A stretch of DNA of 64,000 nucleotides, taken from NCBI RefSeq assembly GCF_002339505.1, contig NZ_DDJO01000012.1, forward strand, positions 139,186 through 203,185, written 5' to 3'. Positions 30,173-39,988 of the stretch are shown here, one piece after another. A model generated the notes under the pieces. The model was not told where the DNA came from. It made no database searches and saw nothing but the letters and a program-made list of their open reading frames with translations. The first letter of the stretch is position 1; every line of letters starts with the position of its first letter. Origin of the DNA: Corynebacterium sp. UBA2622. GTDB taxonomy: Bacteria; Actinomycetota; Actinomycetes; Mycobacteriales; Mycobacteriaceae. The translations under genes were made by a program, and so were the position numbers.

Positions 30173-31069
30173 ATGGCTAGCAACGATGATGACATGCCGA
30201 TGCTCGACCTCGCCCAGACCGAGGGTTACTGGGTCGACGACTCCGACGAGGACGATCCGGTTCTCCTCCGAGCGGACGGCACACCCATCGAGACGTGGCG
30301 CGAGAACTACCCGTACGAGGAGCGCATGAGCCGCGACGAGTACGAGAAGACGAAGCGCGCCCTCCAGATCGAACTGCTGAAGTGGCAGAACTGGACCAAG
30401 GACACCGGCCAGCGGCACGTCATCATCTTCGAGGGCCGCGATGCCGCCGGCAAGGGCGGCACGATTAAGCGGTTCAACGAGCACCTCAACCCGCGCGGAG
30501 CGCGGACGGTCGCGCTGGAGAAGCCGTCGCCACGCGAAAGCACCTCGTGGTACTTCCAGCGCTACATCCAGCACTTCCCGTCTGCTGGCGAGATCGTTTT
30601 CTTTGACCGGTCCTGGTACAACCGCTCCGGCGTCGAGCGTGTCATGGGCTTCTGCACCGAGTCGCAGCACGCGGAGTTCCTCCGCGAGGTGCCCATGCTG
30701 GAGAACATGATCCTCGGCTCCGGCATTTCGGTGACCAAGTTCTGGTTCTCCGTGACGCAGAAGGAGCAGCGCACGCGCTTCGCCATCCGCCAGGTGGACC
30801 CGGTGCGCCAGTGGAAGCTTTCCCCGATGGACCTGGCCTCCCTGGACAAGTGGGATGACTACACCCGCGCGAAGGAGGAGCAGTTCCGGTACACGGACAC
30901 CGACGAGTCGCCGTGGATCACCATCAAGTCGAACGACAAGAAGCGCGCCCGCATCAACGCGATGCGCTACATCCTGAGCAAGTTCGAGTACACCAACAAG
31001 GACCATGAGGTGGTGGGGGAGCCCGACCCGTTGATCGTCAAGCGCGGCCGCGACCAGATCGGCGATTAA
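30173..31069 (+). CDS. ppk2: Polyphosphate kinase 2
   Basis: 298 aa PPK2-family enzyme that uses polyphosphate to phosphorylate nucleoside diphosphates (GDP or ADP). P-loop EGRDAAGKGGTIKRF and the Walker B/lid region FFDRSWYNRSGVERVMGF are complete. In C. glutamicum a ppk2 gene sits at this place next to porA/porH. The stop is directly followed by the next ATG (TAAATG), giving a two-gene operon. Confidence 0.93.
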   Translation: MASNDDDMPMLDLAQTEGYWVDDSDEDDPVLLRADGTPIETWRENYPYEERMSRDEYEKTKRALQIELLKWQNWTKDTGQRHVIIFEGRDAAGKGGTIKRFNEHLNPRGARTVALEKPSPRESTSWYFQRYIQHFPSAGEIVFFDRSWYNRSGVERVMGFCTESQHAEFLREVPMLENMILGSGISVTKFWFSVTQKEQRTRFAIRQVDPVRQWKLSPMDLASLDKWDDYTRAKEEQFRYTDTDESPWITIKSNDKKRARINAMRYILSKFEYTNKDHEVVGEPDPLIVKRGRDQIGD

Positions 31070-31792
31070 ATGTTGGTCACCACAGAGGCGCGCGGTGATG
31101 TCGCGGTCCTCACCCTCAACCGCGACGAGAAGCGCAACGCCATCAGCGTCGACCTCGCGCAAGCGCTTATCGACGCCCTCCGGGCCGCGCAGGAGACCTC
31201 CCGCTGCGTCCTCCTCACCGGTGCCGGCTCCTGCTTCTCCGCGGGTGCGGACCTCGGCGAGGACAAGCTGGCCGGGGGCTTCTTCGAGGTCTTCGATGAG
31301 CTGGTCGGCGCGGTGCGAGGCTGCCCTGTGCCCGTGGTCGCCTACGTCAACGGGCCGGCCATCGGTGCCGGAATGATGGTTTCCATGGCCTGCGACATCC
31401 GCGTGGCCCATCCCTCCGCGCGCTTCCGCATCCCGCTGGGTGACATGGCTATCGGGGTCAACGAGTGGACCGTGCGTGCCCTGATTGAGCTCATCGGCGG
31501 TTCCCGGGCCCGGGCGATGCTGTTCGGCGGCCTGGAGATGGACGCGGGGGAGGCTGTGTCCGCCGGCTACGCCGTGCGGGGTTCCTCGTTTTCGGACGCC
31601 CTGGACGTTGCGCAGCTGCTGTCCTCGAAGGCGCCCCTGACCCTGCGTGACATCAAGATGGAGTTCGCGCCCGATCTCTTCAGCCGGCAGGAGCGCCAGG
31701 CGGCTCAGGACGCGGCCTTCGCTTCCGAGGACGTGCGCGAGTCCGCCCGCGCCCGGGCAGAAAAACGCGCCCCGCGCTTCACCGGCAGGTAG
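31070..31792 (+). CDS. Enoyl-CoA hydratase/isomerase family protein
   Basis: 240 aa crotonase fold. The oxyanion-hole segments are SAGADLGED (residues ~57-65) and NGPAIGAGMMVSMACDI. A glutamate expected in true hydratases at the second position is replaced here by neutral residues in the IPLGDMAIG stretch, so hydratase activity is uncertain. It follows ppk2 without a gap; no functional link is obvious. Confidence 0.83.
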   Translation: MLVTTEARGDVAVLTLNRDEKRNAISVDLAQALIDALRAAQETSRCVLLTGAGSCFSAGADLGEDKLAGGFFEVFDELVGAVRGCPVPVVAYVNGPAIGAGMMVSMACDIRVAHPSARFRIPLGDMAIGVNEWTVRALIELIGGSRARAMLFGGLEMDAGEAVSAGYAVRGSSFSDALDVAQLLSSKAPLTLRDIKMEFAPDLFSRQERQAAQDAAFASEDVRESARARAEKRAPRFTGR

Positions 31793-31825
31793 CGGCGGGA
31801 GCGAGGCGCGTCGGGGGAGGGGCCG

Positions 31826-32935
31826 TTAAACTGGCTGGACCTGCTGCCCGGTGTGGGGCGCAGCGTGCTGGCCGGCGAGGTGCTCCGGTTGGTGGTGCGA
31901 CTCGTGGCGGCCCTGCTGTCCGGCGGGGTGGTGGCGCTCCGAGCGGTCGAAGGCCAGCATGACCAGGCCGGTGGCGATCCACAGGCTGAGCACCCACCAC
32001 GCGCGGGTCGCGCCGCCGCCGGCGAAGTAGGACAGCGACCGGATGAGGTAGCCCGTCGCGCCGATGGGCATGGACTGGCCCAGGGTGGACCAGCCGGCTG
32101 GCAGGAACCACGGGCCGGTGGCCAGACCCGACAGGGGGTTGGACACGAAGATGGTGAGCACCGCGCCGATGGGTACACCCGCCGTACCGATCAGCGCCGC
32201 GAGGCCGGCGGTGAGCATGGAGGTTGCGGCGATGCCCATGGAGATGCCGAGCCACTCCTCCCACGCGTTGCCTCCGAGGGTGCCGTAGACGTGGTGAAGC
32301 ATCCACACCGCGATGCCGCCGCCCAGTGCCGCGATGGCGGGCAGGGCGGGGAGCTTCAGCCACTTGTGGCCGCGCAGCAGGAAGGTCGCGCCCGCGGCGG
32401 AGATGATGCCGCCGAAGGCGAGGGGCAGGCCGAGGAGGGTCAGGCCCGAGGTTTGCGGGTCGGCTTGGGTGGTGGGGGCGAGGTCGGTGACCTCGACCTG
32501 CTGGCCGGCCGCGCGCATCTGCTGTGCCATTCCATTGAGGATCTGCACGTAGGGCGCGCCGTTGCCGGTCGCCGTGTAGATGGTTGAACCCTGCGGGGCC
32601 ATGACCACGGCGCCGACGACCTCGCGGTCGTGGATCATGCGCTGCGCGTCCCCGTCGCTGTCCGCGCGCACGAAGTCGGGGTGCTTTTCCTGCTGCTCCG
32701 CCTGCTGGGTGAGCTGAGTGACAGCCTGGTCCGGGCCCACGATGGCGATGGGTACGCCGGTGGGGCCGGAGTGGAAGGTGGGGGCGAGGAACGCCCACAG
32801 CATCAGCCCGATGATGAGGGGGATGCCGAAGGTGATGCCGAGAGCCTTGCCGACGGTCGCCCTGTCCGGCCCCGCCTTCACCGGCTCGGTCGTGGTGGGT
32901 TCCGCCTGGGGAGCCGTAACTACTGAGGTGCTCAT
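31826..32935 (-). CDS. ABC-2/YhgE-like membrane protein with His-rich tail
   Basis: 369 aa. One N-terminal helix (ALGITFGIPLIIGLMLWAFL), a ~130-residue extracytoplasmic domain and five or six further helices follow the ABC-2/YhgE-Pip pattern. No ATPase gene is adjacent. The last ~35 residues are cytoplasmic and hold eight or more His (SERHHPAGQQ, then ESHHQPEHLAGQH), suggesting metal binding. It is divergent from a TetR gene that probably represses it through the operators between them. Confidence 0.75.
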   Translation of the reverse strand: MSTSVVTAPQAEPTTTEPVKAGPDRATVGKALGITFGIPLIIGLMLWAFLAPTFHSGPTGVPIAIVGPDQAVTQLTQQAEQQEKHPDFVRADSDGDAQRMIHDREVVGAVVMAPQGSTIYTATGNGAPYVQILNGMAQQMRAAGQQVEVTDLAPTTQADPQTSGLTLLGLPLAFGGIISAAGATFLLRGHKWLKLPALPAIAALGGGIAVWMLHHVYGTLGGNAWEEWLGISMGIAATSMLTAGLAALIGTAGVPIGAVLTIFVSNPLSGLATGPWFLPAGWSTLGQSMPIGATGYLIRSLSYFAGGGATRAWWVLSLWIATGLVMLAFDRSERHHPAGQQGRHESHHQPEHLAGQHAAPHTGQQVQPV

Positions 32936-32993
32936 GTCTGCCTCTGTTTTCTCTGAGTGTGGAACCGTTGCTTCAGTGCCGTACCGACCATGT

Positions 32994-33035
32994 GGAACAC
33001 TGTGTTCCGATAGACTAAATGGAGCATAGTGTTTC
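32994..33035. promoter_or_regulatory. Two tandem palindromic operators between transporter and TetR genes
   Basis: GGAACACTGTGTTCC (32994-33008) is a perfect 7+1+7 palindrome. GGAGCATAGTGTTTC (33021-33035) is a degenerate copy 27 bp on. They are expected binding sites of the adjacent TetR protein. Confidence 0.65.
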
Positions 33036-33066
33036 ATTTTTGGGCGTGTCAACCTATCCTGAAGCC

Positions 33067-33621
33067 ATGAGGAAGGATGCCGCCAACAACCGGGCCGCGA
33101 TCGTGGGGGCGGCACGGGAGCTCATTGCCCGCGACGGCGTGGAGGTGTCGATGCGCGCCATCGCCAAGGAGGCGGGAGTCGGCGTCGCCACGGTGACGCG
33201 CCACTTCCCCGACCGGGCCTGCCTGCTGCACGCGGTGGTCGAGCAGGGGCTGGCCAGCGTCGACGAGCTCGTGCAGGCGTCCCTGCCCCGTTTCACCGAT
33301 AACCCGGAAGATGCCTGGAGGAGCACCATCCACGCCATCGTCGGCCTCTCCCTCCCGATCGTTGCCCAGCAGGTCATGCCCTCCCTCGCGACGGGTCTCG
33401 ACCCGGAGCTGGTGGTGCGCAAAACCTCCATCCTCGAACGCATCTACCGCCCCTTCCTCGTTAGGGCCGCCGAGCACGGGTTCTGCGCGCCCGATCTCGA
33501 CGCCGTCCACTTCCACCTCGGCATCATCGCCCTATCGCGGCCCCTGCCGCCACCGGCGGACAAGATTTTTCCGGACGAAATGAGCTGGCTGGTCGACGTC
33601 TTCATTGACGGCCTGCGGTAA
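33067..33621 (+). CDS. TetR family transcriptional regulator
   Basis: 184 aa. The N-terminal helix-turn-helix reads AIVGAARELIARDGVEVSMR, then AIAKEAGVGVATVTRHFPDR, the classic TetR signature. The C-terminal ligand domain is not diagnostic. ATG 33067 is chosen: a TATCCT -10 at 33055-33060 lies 6 nt before it. An upstream in-frame ATG at 33019 would start before this promoter. It is a likely repressor of the divergent His-tailed membrane protein and of itself. Confidence 0.88.
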   Translation: MRKDAANNRAAIVGAARELIARDGVEVSMRAIAKEAGVGVATVTRHFPDRACLLHAVVEQGLASVDELVQASLPRFTDNPEDAWRSTIHAIVGLSLPIVAQQVMPSLATGLDPELVVRKTSILERIYRPFLVRAAEHGFCAPDLDAVHFHLGIIALSRPLPPPADKIFPDEMSWLVDVFIDGLR

Positions 33622-33866
33622 GAGTCTTTACGGCTTGAGTTGGCCGGGTGCATCTGAAGAAGGCGTGGAGCGGGTTAGAAGGACCATGCCGACTGCGGCA
33701 TTGTGCACTCATCACCTAGTTCGGACCGCGTTGCATCCATGAGCGTTTGCTGATAATTTCATGCTCAAAATCTCCGTGCTTTGTGCAAAGTCGCGTAAAA
33801 CGAGCATAAAGTGCTGGGCGCCCTCATTTCAGGTGGCGGAGCCGTTTCGAAAGGTAAAAACCTAAT

Positions 33867-36800
33867 ATGCCTGCAGTCTCACCCCGCTCTTGCAATGGAG
33901 CGGCTCGAGCAGCATACGCCATGCTCTCCGCACTGATTGTTGCCGTGGTCCTCGTCGTGGCTCCCGCAGCGCCACGCGCCCACGCAGCAACGAGTTCCAC
34001 CAACTTGGGCGACTGCTCTTTCCGCAAGGGGGCGGGTGCCGTCCGAACCCAAAGGTGGGCCAACGAAATCTGCTGGATAGACGCCTCCGGGCTTACCGCC
34101 ACGTCTAAAGGAGTCATCAAGAAGATCGGCGGGTACACGCTGACGTTCGACACCGCCGTAGCCACAGACGGAAACCTGGGTACTGCGACCAATCCGAGCT
34201 GGGATCAAGCGGCGTTCGGCAAGGTTGGCACGGGTTTCTTCGAGCGGTACCAAAGCTCCACCGTCAACGATGTCCTCCAGTTGACGGCGAAAGGCAGCAA
34301 CGCCTCCAGCCGCATCACCCTGAACAACGTCACCTTGACCGACCCCAGCGGCAAGGCCGTTCCCGACTTCAGGCTGATGGTCGCGGATGCGGAATCAACG
34401 GGCGCCGGTGGGCCGGGAGAGCTCATAAGCGTTGATAATTCGTCGGGCGGGGTAGAGAAGCTGGACCGATTGACACCGTCCGGCTCCCGCGACGCGTGCC
34501 CGGGAATGTATGGGGAAGGCAACGAGCCCGGTTCGTGGGCCTATGCCGGAGGACGAAGCCGCGATTTTGTCTGCTACAACCGATCAACCGGCACCTACGG
34601 AACCTTTGTTGCCTCGGCACCCATGACCGGAAACAACCCGAGCGTGGAGATTTCCATGGGGACGAACGGTCCCCGCGGTGCGCAAGCTATCGCGCTGGGT
34701 ATTGGGCTGGGCCGCGTCGCCGCTGGCGCAAATGACCAGTTGGCGACGGTGGATTCGGCCTTCGAAAAAGCCACAGCCGGCACTGCACCCTCTGCCGACT
34801 ACGCACTGTTTCTCCGTTCGAAGAGCGGCGATGCCCCCCTCAACGTTTCCCCCAACTCTACTGTGCCCGTTGTGAGGCAGTTCGGGGCGGAGGGTGTGCC
34901 GCTCGACGCGTTCGTGTTCAAATCGAAATTGAGCACACAACGCCCCGCCGATGCCTTCAACCGGTACAACCCGGTGTGGTCGTGCACTTTGACCACAGCC
35001 AGCGGCGATGCATCCACGTTCGCGGTACAGGAAGGATCCGTGCCCGCAGGGTTCACCTTGAATAAGAACCAGGACACCGGAACTTCGGAGCTTGTCGTTT
35101 CGGCTCCGGAAAACCGTCAGGTGGACTGCTCCGTCAAATGGCAGTCCCGGTTCCAGCCTGCGAGTTTGGAATTGGGGAAGAATGTGGCGGGAAACGCTGC
35201 CGGCTTCCGGGACATGCTCGCCACGAGCTTTGATCTCACATATGCTTGCAAGGATGTCAACAGCGGGGGGATCAACTTCAGCACCGCTTACCCGGATGTC
35301 AAACTCACGAACACCGTGCGTGTGGATCGGGGAACGTCCCAGACGGTTTCACTCCCCAAGGGAGCTCAGTGCACGGTGACGGAAAAGACGTCGTCGCCAC
35401 CGCCGCCTGGAACCAGCCTGGATCTGCAGTGGAACCAGGCGACGCTGCCCGGCACTCCGCCGGCGAGCCCGAACAATGGAACCAACCCGTACCAGGTGAC
35501 TCTCGGGTCCCAGCAACCCTCCAACGCGGTCGACAAGGCGGCCGCCACCAACCGCTACGACTACCGCTCGGGGACCCTGACGCTCACCAAGGGGATCGTC
35601 GGCCCCCCTGTCGATGATGGTTTCAGGATGCCGGAATACCGGTTTGAGCTGTTGTGCCCCGCTACGAACATGCCCAGGCGGGAAGAAGTGATGACCATGT
35701 CTGGGGGGACCCAGGGTTCGGTCGTATTCCGTAACGTCCCCGTTGGACAGAGCTGCACTATTCGCCCACTCACCGACCTCACGGATGAGCAGGGTAAGAC
35801 TTACCGGTTCGTGTCCAGAACTGCGACGTTGAACGGCAATGAAATTCTTCCGGACCGCTCGGCCAACAACGGGTACCCATTCGTTCTCCCCGACGTTCAG
35901 GGGGCATCTTCAACGATGCACTTCTCCACCGCATACGCGTACCAGGTGCGGGACATCACCGTCCACAAGAATATCGACGGGCCGGCGGCGAGCAGCAAAG
36001 ATTTCGACAATCTCTCTTTCACCGTCAATTACAAATGCACCACTCCCGCCCGAAAAGAATTCACGGGGACGGTGGTCCTGACGGGCGATCAGGGTGAAAA
36101 CGTCATCAAGGACATTCCCGTCGGATCTGACTGCAATATTTGGGAGGAGCCGCAGGGCGACACCGCCAACACCCAGTACAAAGGAACTGTCTTGACCTCA
36201 GCGGACGGTTCCGAAAAGGTCACCACCGTCAACAACAGCGAGGGCCAGAAAACGGCCGTCCTCAAGGTGTGGCCGTCTCAGGGCACCCAGAGAAACCTGG
36301 TGAACGTCACCAACACGTACGACTACAAGCTGACTCCCGTCACGCTGAAGAAGAATGTGGACAGCCACGTACCCGTCGGCGTGCCCAGCTCCTTCACGTT
36401 CCGGTTCGACTGTGGTGTCCGAAACATCGGCAGCCAGGTCGTGCCCCTTACCGGCACCGCGATCGTTCAGGGCGGCCAAACCGTCACCCTGTCCGCGAAC
36501 GACAACTCGGCAAACGACTCCGGCCGGGCAATGCAGGTGCCCTACGGGAACACCTGTACTTTCCGGGAGGACCAGCCCGCCGTTGGCCCCGGAATTGTGA
36601 TGTCCTCCGACGCGGCGAACAAGAAGCTGACTGTCGGCGCTTCGTCGTACTCCGTCGAAATGACCAACACGTTCAACGGTGCCGGTAACGGGCTGACTAT
36701 TTCGCAGTCCTTTGTGGGAGAAACTTCGATCTTCCCCAATCCTGGCGAGATCGCTTATACCCTCACCTGCTCGGCTGCTGCGGCATCCCCCACATTGGCG

Positions 36801-39800
36801 CGGAACGAAGCTGTGCCGGAGAAAGATCAGAAAGACGGGGATCCTGTTGACGGCGAAGCCAACGCGGAGGCGGTCGGGGCGTTCGCAGCGGCTGCGCCCA
36901 CCGAACTCAGCCCTCTGAGGATCGCATTGAAGAACGGGGAATCCGTGCACATCGATGCCGACAGTCTGCCCAAAGGCAGTACCTGCGTACTCCAAGAAGA
37001 AACGCCGGACAATCTGGTGCGTACAAACTTCAAGGGGGAAACCTACAACATCGATCGTGAGACTACTGTCACGACGAGCGATCCGGAGGGTGTAGGCCTC
37101 GGTGCGCCCTTCGTGATCGGCAGCCAGTCCGTCATAAATATCACCGACACCTACAGCTATAAACCTTCATCGATTTCTCTCACCAAGCATGTCGCCATCG
37201 ATCCGGTTACAGCGGAGTATTTTTCTGATGGCCGAGTGGCATCCAAACGGGAGCGGTTGTTCCCTGTCAAGATGTGGTGCAAGAGTCCCGCTGGGGACGA
37301 CGAATTCAACATCTCTACGTCGGTCAAAGACGGCCAGGTGATCGAGCAGCAGAACATTGTTCCCGAGGGGTCAGTGTGCGGGGCAAACGAAGGATCCACC
37401 ACCACCTCGACCGGCGTTTCCCTGGCGACGTCCGTGAAAGTGGATATGAACAACGGGCAGGCTATCGCGAAAGATGGCCCAGGCATTGAGTTCACAGCCT
37501 TCGAGGGCAATGACACCATCACTTTCACCAACCTCTACACCCGCCAGGTAGCGGACGTCTCGATGGAGAAGAAGGCATTCTTCCCCGGAAATATCCGCCA
37601 GGAGTACGGTTCGCAGGAGGATCTCCAGCAGATTCTGAACACGCACACGTTCCAAATGTCGTGCTTCGACCCTGGATACGAGGGAGAGGGGCCGATCTTC
37701 ACCGCGACCAGCTACATCAAGGGTGAAGGCCGAACGACATTCCCGGGTGTGCCTGAGGGGGTCACCTGCAAAATCACCGGAGACCACTTCGGATCCCTTC
37801 AACTCCAGCCCCGGAAGAATGCTGCTGGACAAGATTTGACCGCGTACATCAAACCAGCGTATGTCGACTGGGTGACTGATCCCGCCGGCGGCGACGCACA
37901 GGAGAACCTTTCGGACGACACAACCACGTCACCCGACTTCACCGTGAACGACCCGACGGCGAGCCCGAATCAGATTGCGCTCACGAACCACTACGAATAC
38001 CAAATGGCGCCCGTAACCCTGCGGAAGACGGTCGCGGGCAATGACGCTGACCTGAAGTTGCTTTCCAAGGACACCCAATTCCATTTCGCCACCAAGTGCG
38101 AGGTGATCGGGTACCAGACAAACACGCTCGGTGGCGGGAACGAGACTATTCCGACGTCGCTAGGCGTACATGATCTGTCGTCCGGCAGGACCTTTGTTTC
38201 TGGAAGCGCCATGGTTCCCGCCGGGTCACTGTGCACGTTCACCGAGCTCTCACCTTCGGGCGTGCCGGAGGAGCTGGGGATGACCATCGAGGCAGGATCG
38301 AACGAGGATCCAGATAGTTCAGTGCGGAAGCCGAACGTGGCGGTGGGTCGCGCGCCCGCGCCCGAAGCTGCCCAGCCGACGGAGTTCGCTTTCGTTGACA
38401 CATTCAAGCGCCAGGACCGCACTGTCCGCGTTGTCATGAGACAGGGCGGCTACCTGGCAGGAGCGGACGCTTCCGGCTACTCCGCCACCTTCACCTGCGA
38501 CGGCTCGCCGCAAACCCTGACGGTTCCCCTGAGCGATGTCGCAACCGGGCAGTTGCCCACGAACGGTGCACCTGTCGCCGGCGGGTGGAATGCGCAGCTG
38601 CCGGCTGGCGCGAAGTGCCAGGTGAGCTTCGACGGCAGCCCCGCGCTCAACCCCCGGGGCCAGATTGAAGTGGTTGACGGGAATCGGCGACCTTACATGC
38701 GGTACGCCTCGTGGACGGATGGGCAGTACTCCGGTGCTGACCGGCAACTGCTGAACACCCCGTTCAAGGACGTCAAGAAGACAGCGTCGATGTACACGTA
38801 CTCCTTCACTGTCCCCTCGAGCGCAGCCACGGAATTCGTCCTCGGTGCCGAATTCTTCCATCCGCGGGCAAAATACGATGTTGCATTCCGCAAGCTCTCC
38901 AAGGGATCGGAAGGCGAGGGTAAGAGATTCGAATTCAGCGCCGCCTGCGGTGAATCTAACGGCGATGGCACTTTCGCTCTGAAAGACGGGGAAACCCGAA
39001 TGATCAAGCAGGTGCCCGTCGACAGCACGTGCACCATCGCGGAGACTACCGATGGCAACGACGAGGTCAACTCCGTTCTGTCCGCGCAAGCGGATGACGA
39101 CGGCTCGCTTCTGGGAAACATCGGAACGAACAACCAGCCGTCCGCCGAGCAGGGGACTGAATCGACGAGAGAGGTCTCTTTCGTGGTGAACCCCACGTCC
39201 GGGGCGGACACCGCCACCAGCGGTTCGAGGTGGGCTCTGACCGCCACCAACAGTTTCCCCGGAATGAAGGTGGAGAAGCGAATACCAGGCGCGCCTATCA
39301 GCGCGGTGACCGGCGCGGTGGCGGACCGGGCACTTCTGGGAGAAAAAGCGGCCTCCTTCGACATTTCCTACACGGTGTCCAACTCAGGAGTGATGGACAT
39401 ACGTGAGATCCAGCTGAAGGAACCCACTTTGGCGGGCCGGACAGTAACCTCGACAACCGGAAAGACGTATGTCGTTGGGAGCGACGGAGTGATCCCGTCC
39501 GACGTTTGCATCGGCCTGTCGGGGACACTGGCACCGGAAGCCACAACCTCCTGCACCATCACGGTTGATATTTCCCAGGAACCCACGGACAAGAATTTCA
39601 GTTATTTCGGTGCAGTGGAGGTGTCGGGCAAGGTTGACAATCAGACGATTGCCGCGACGGATAGCTTCGGCGTTCTCCGGCTCTCCGGAGTGCTCGGTGC
39701 CCTGCTGCCCGCTACGGGTGCCCAGACCCTGGTCTGGTTGCTGGTGTTGGGCCTGCTGGTGTTCGGTTACGGTGCCTACCGCGTGCTGCGCCGCAACGAC

Positions 39801-39845
39801 GATGAAGATGCAGTGGAAGACAGGGGGCACTATGGGACCGATTAA
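33867..39845 (+). CDS. Giant LPXTG-anchored repeat adhesin (DUF5979-type), likely pilus tip
   Basis: 1992 aa. Signal peptide 1-41 (AYAMLSALIVAVVLVVAP). An N-terminal head spans about 42-430. About ten Ig-like/DUF5979 repeats of 110-150 aa follow, each opening with a strand like SGTLTLTKGIVG, RDITVHKNIDG, TPVTLKKNVD or SSISLTKHV and carrying a Cys pair; starts lie near residues 431, 566, 694, 821, 939, 1100, 1228, 1380, 1516 and 1669. A DUF11-like domain lies near 1794. LPATG is at 1947-1951, then a helix and charged tail. First gene of the pilus operon. It is more AT-rich than housekeeping genes nearby. Confidence 0.88.
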   Translation: MPAVSPRSCNGAARAAYAMLSALIVAVVLVVAPAAPRAHAATSSTNLGDCSFRKGAGAVRTQRWANEICWIDASGLTATSKGVIKKIGGYTLTFDTAVATDGNLGTATNPSWDQAAFGKVGTGFFERYQSSTVNDVLQLTAKGSNASSRITLNNVTLTDPSGKAVPDFRLMVADAESTGAGGPGELISVDNSSGGVEKLDRLTPSGSRDACPGMYGEGNEPGSWAYAGGRSRDFVCYNRSTGTYGTFVASAPMTGNNPSVEISMGTNGPRGAQAIALGIGLGRVAAGANDQLATVDSAFEKATAGTAPSADYALFLRSKSGDAPLNVSPNSTVPVVRQFGAEGVPLDAFVFKSKLSTQRPADAFNRYNPVWSCTLTTASGDASTFAVQEGSVPAGFTLNKNQDTGTSELVVSAPENRQVDCSVKWQSRFQPASLELGKNVAGNAAGFRDMLATSFDLTYACKDVNSGGINFSTAYPDVKLTNTVRVDRGTSQTVSLPKGAQCTVTEKTSSPPPPGTSLDLQWNQATLPGTPPASPNNGTNPYQVTLGSQQPSNAVDKAAATNRYDYRSGTLTLTKGIVGPPVDDGFRMPEYRFELLCPATNMPRREEVMTMSGGTQGSVVFRNVPVGQSCTIRPLTDLTDEQGKTYRFVSRTATLNGNEILPDRSANNGYPFVLPDVQGASSTMHFSTAYAYQVRDITVHKNIDGPAASSKDFDNLSFTVNYKCTTPARKEFTGTVVLTGDQGENVIKDIPVGSDCNIWEEPQGDTANTQYKGTVLTSADGSEKVTTVNNSEGQKTAVLKVWPSQGTQRNLVNVTNTYDYKLTPVTLKKNVDSHVPVGVPSSFTFRFDCGVRNIGSQVVPLTGTAIVQGGQTVTLSANDNSANDSGRAMQVPYGNTCTFREDQPAVGPGIVMSSDAANKKLTVGASSYSVEMTNTFNGAGNGLTISQSFVGETSIFPNPGEIAYTLTCSAAAASPTLARNEAVPEKDQKDGDPVDGEANAEAVGAFAAAAPTELSPLRIALKNGESVHIDADSLPKGSTCVLQEETPDNLVRTNFKGETYNIDRETTVTTSDPEGVGLGAPFVIGSQSVINITDTYSYKPSSISLTKHVAIDPVTAEYFSDGRVASKRERLFPVKMWCKSPAGDDEFNISTSVKDGQVIEQQNIVPEGSVCGANEGSTTTSTGVSLATSVKVDMNNGQAIAKDGPGIEFTAFEGNDTITFTNLYTRQVADVSMEKKAFFPGNIRQEYGSQEDLQQILNTHTFQMSCFDPGYEGEGPIFTATSYIKGEGRTTFPGVPEGVTCKITGDHFGSLQLQPRKNAAGQDLTAYIKPAYVDWVTDPAGGDAQENLSDDTTTSPDFTVNDPTASPNQIALTNHYEYQMAPVTLRKTVAGNDADLKLLSKDTQFHFATKCEVIGYQTNTLGGGNETIPTSLGVHDLSSGRTFVSGSAMVPAGSLCTFTELSPSGVPEELGMTIEAGSNEDPDSSVRKPNVAVGRAPAPEAAQPTEFAFVDTFKRQDRTVRVVMRQGGYLAGADASGYSATFTCDGSPQTLTVPLSDVATGQLPTNGAPVAGGWNAQLPAGAKCQVSFDGSPALNPRGQIEVVDGNRRPYMRYASWTDGQYSGADRQLLNTPFKDVKKTASMYTYSFTVPSSAATEFVLGAEFFHPRAKYDVAFRKLSKGSEGEGKRFEFSAACGESNGDGTFALKDGETRMIKQVPVDSTCTIAETTDGNDEVNSVLSAQADDDGSLLGNIGTNNQPSAEQGTESTREVSFVVNPTSGADTATSGSRWALTATNSFPGMKVEKRIPGAPISAVTGAVADRALLGEKAASFDISYTVSNSGVMDIREIQLKEPTLAGRTVTSTTGKTYVVGSDGVIPSDVCIGLSGTLAPEATTSCTITVDISQEPTDKNFSYFGAVEVSGKVDNQTIAATDSFGVLRLSGVLGALLPATGAQTLVWLLVLGLLVFGYGAYRVLRRNDDEDAVEDRGHYGTD

Positions 39846-39927
39846 GACCCGAAAGCACCTGTGCTGGCTGCGTGCCATGACGTGGCATCGCCCCGAACGG
39901 TCACCCCGAACAACCAATAAATCCCAG

Positions 39928-39962
39928 GAGCTCGCCAGCGGGAGACGCCGCCCGGAGCTCCC
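39928..39962 (+). repeat. Stem-loop between adhesin and backbone pilin genes
   Basis: GGAGCTC arms around a 20-nt GC-rich loop, in the 143-bp spacer. It may modulate read-through so that the backbone pilin and the tip adhesin are made in different amounts. Confidence 0.35.
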
Positions 39963-39988
39963 CTGAACTCCCCATAAAGGAAACGATC

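Noticed and set aside
30068..31411. 447-codon frame antisense to ppk2 and the enoyl-CoA hydratase gene
   Set aside because: Compositional shadow; it covers two well-supported genes and has no motif or ribosome site.
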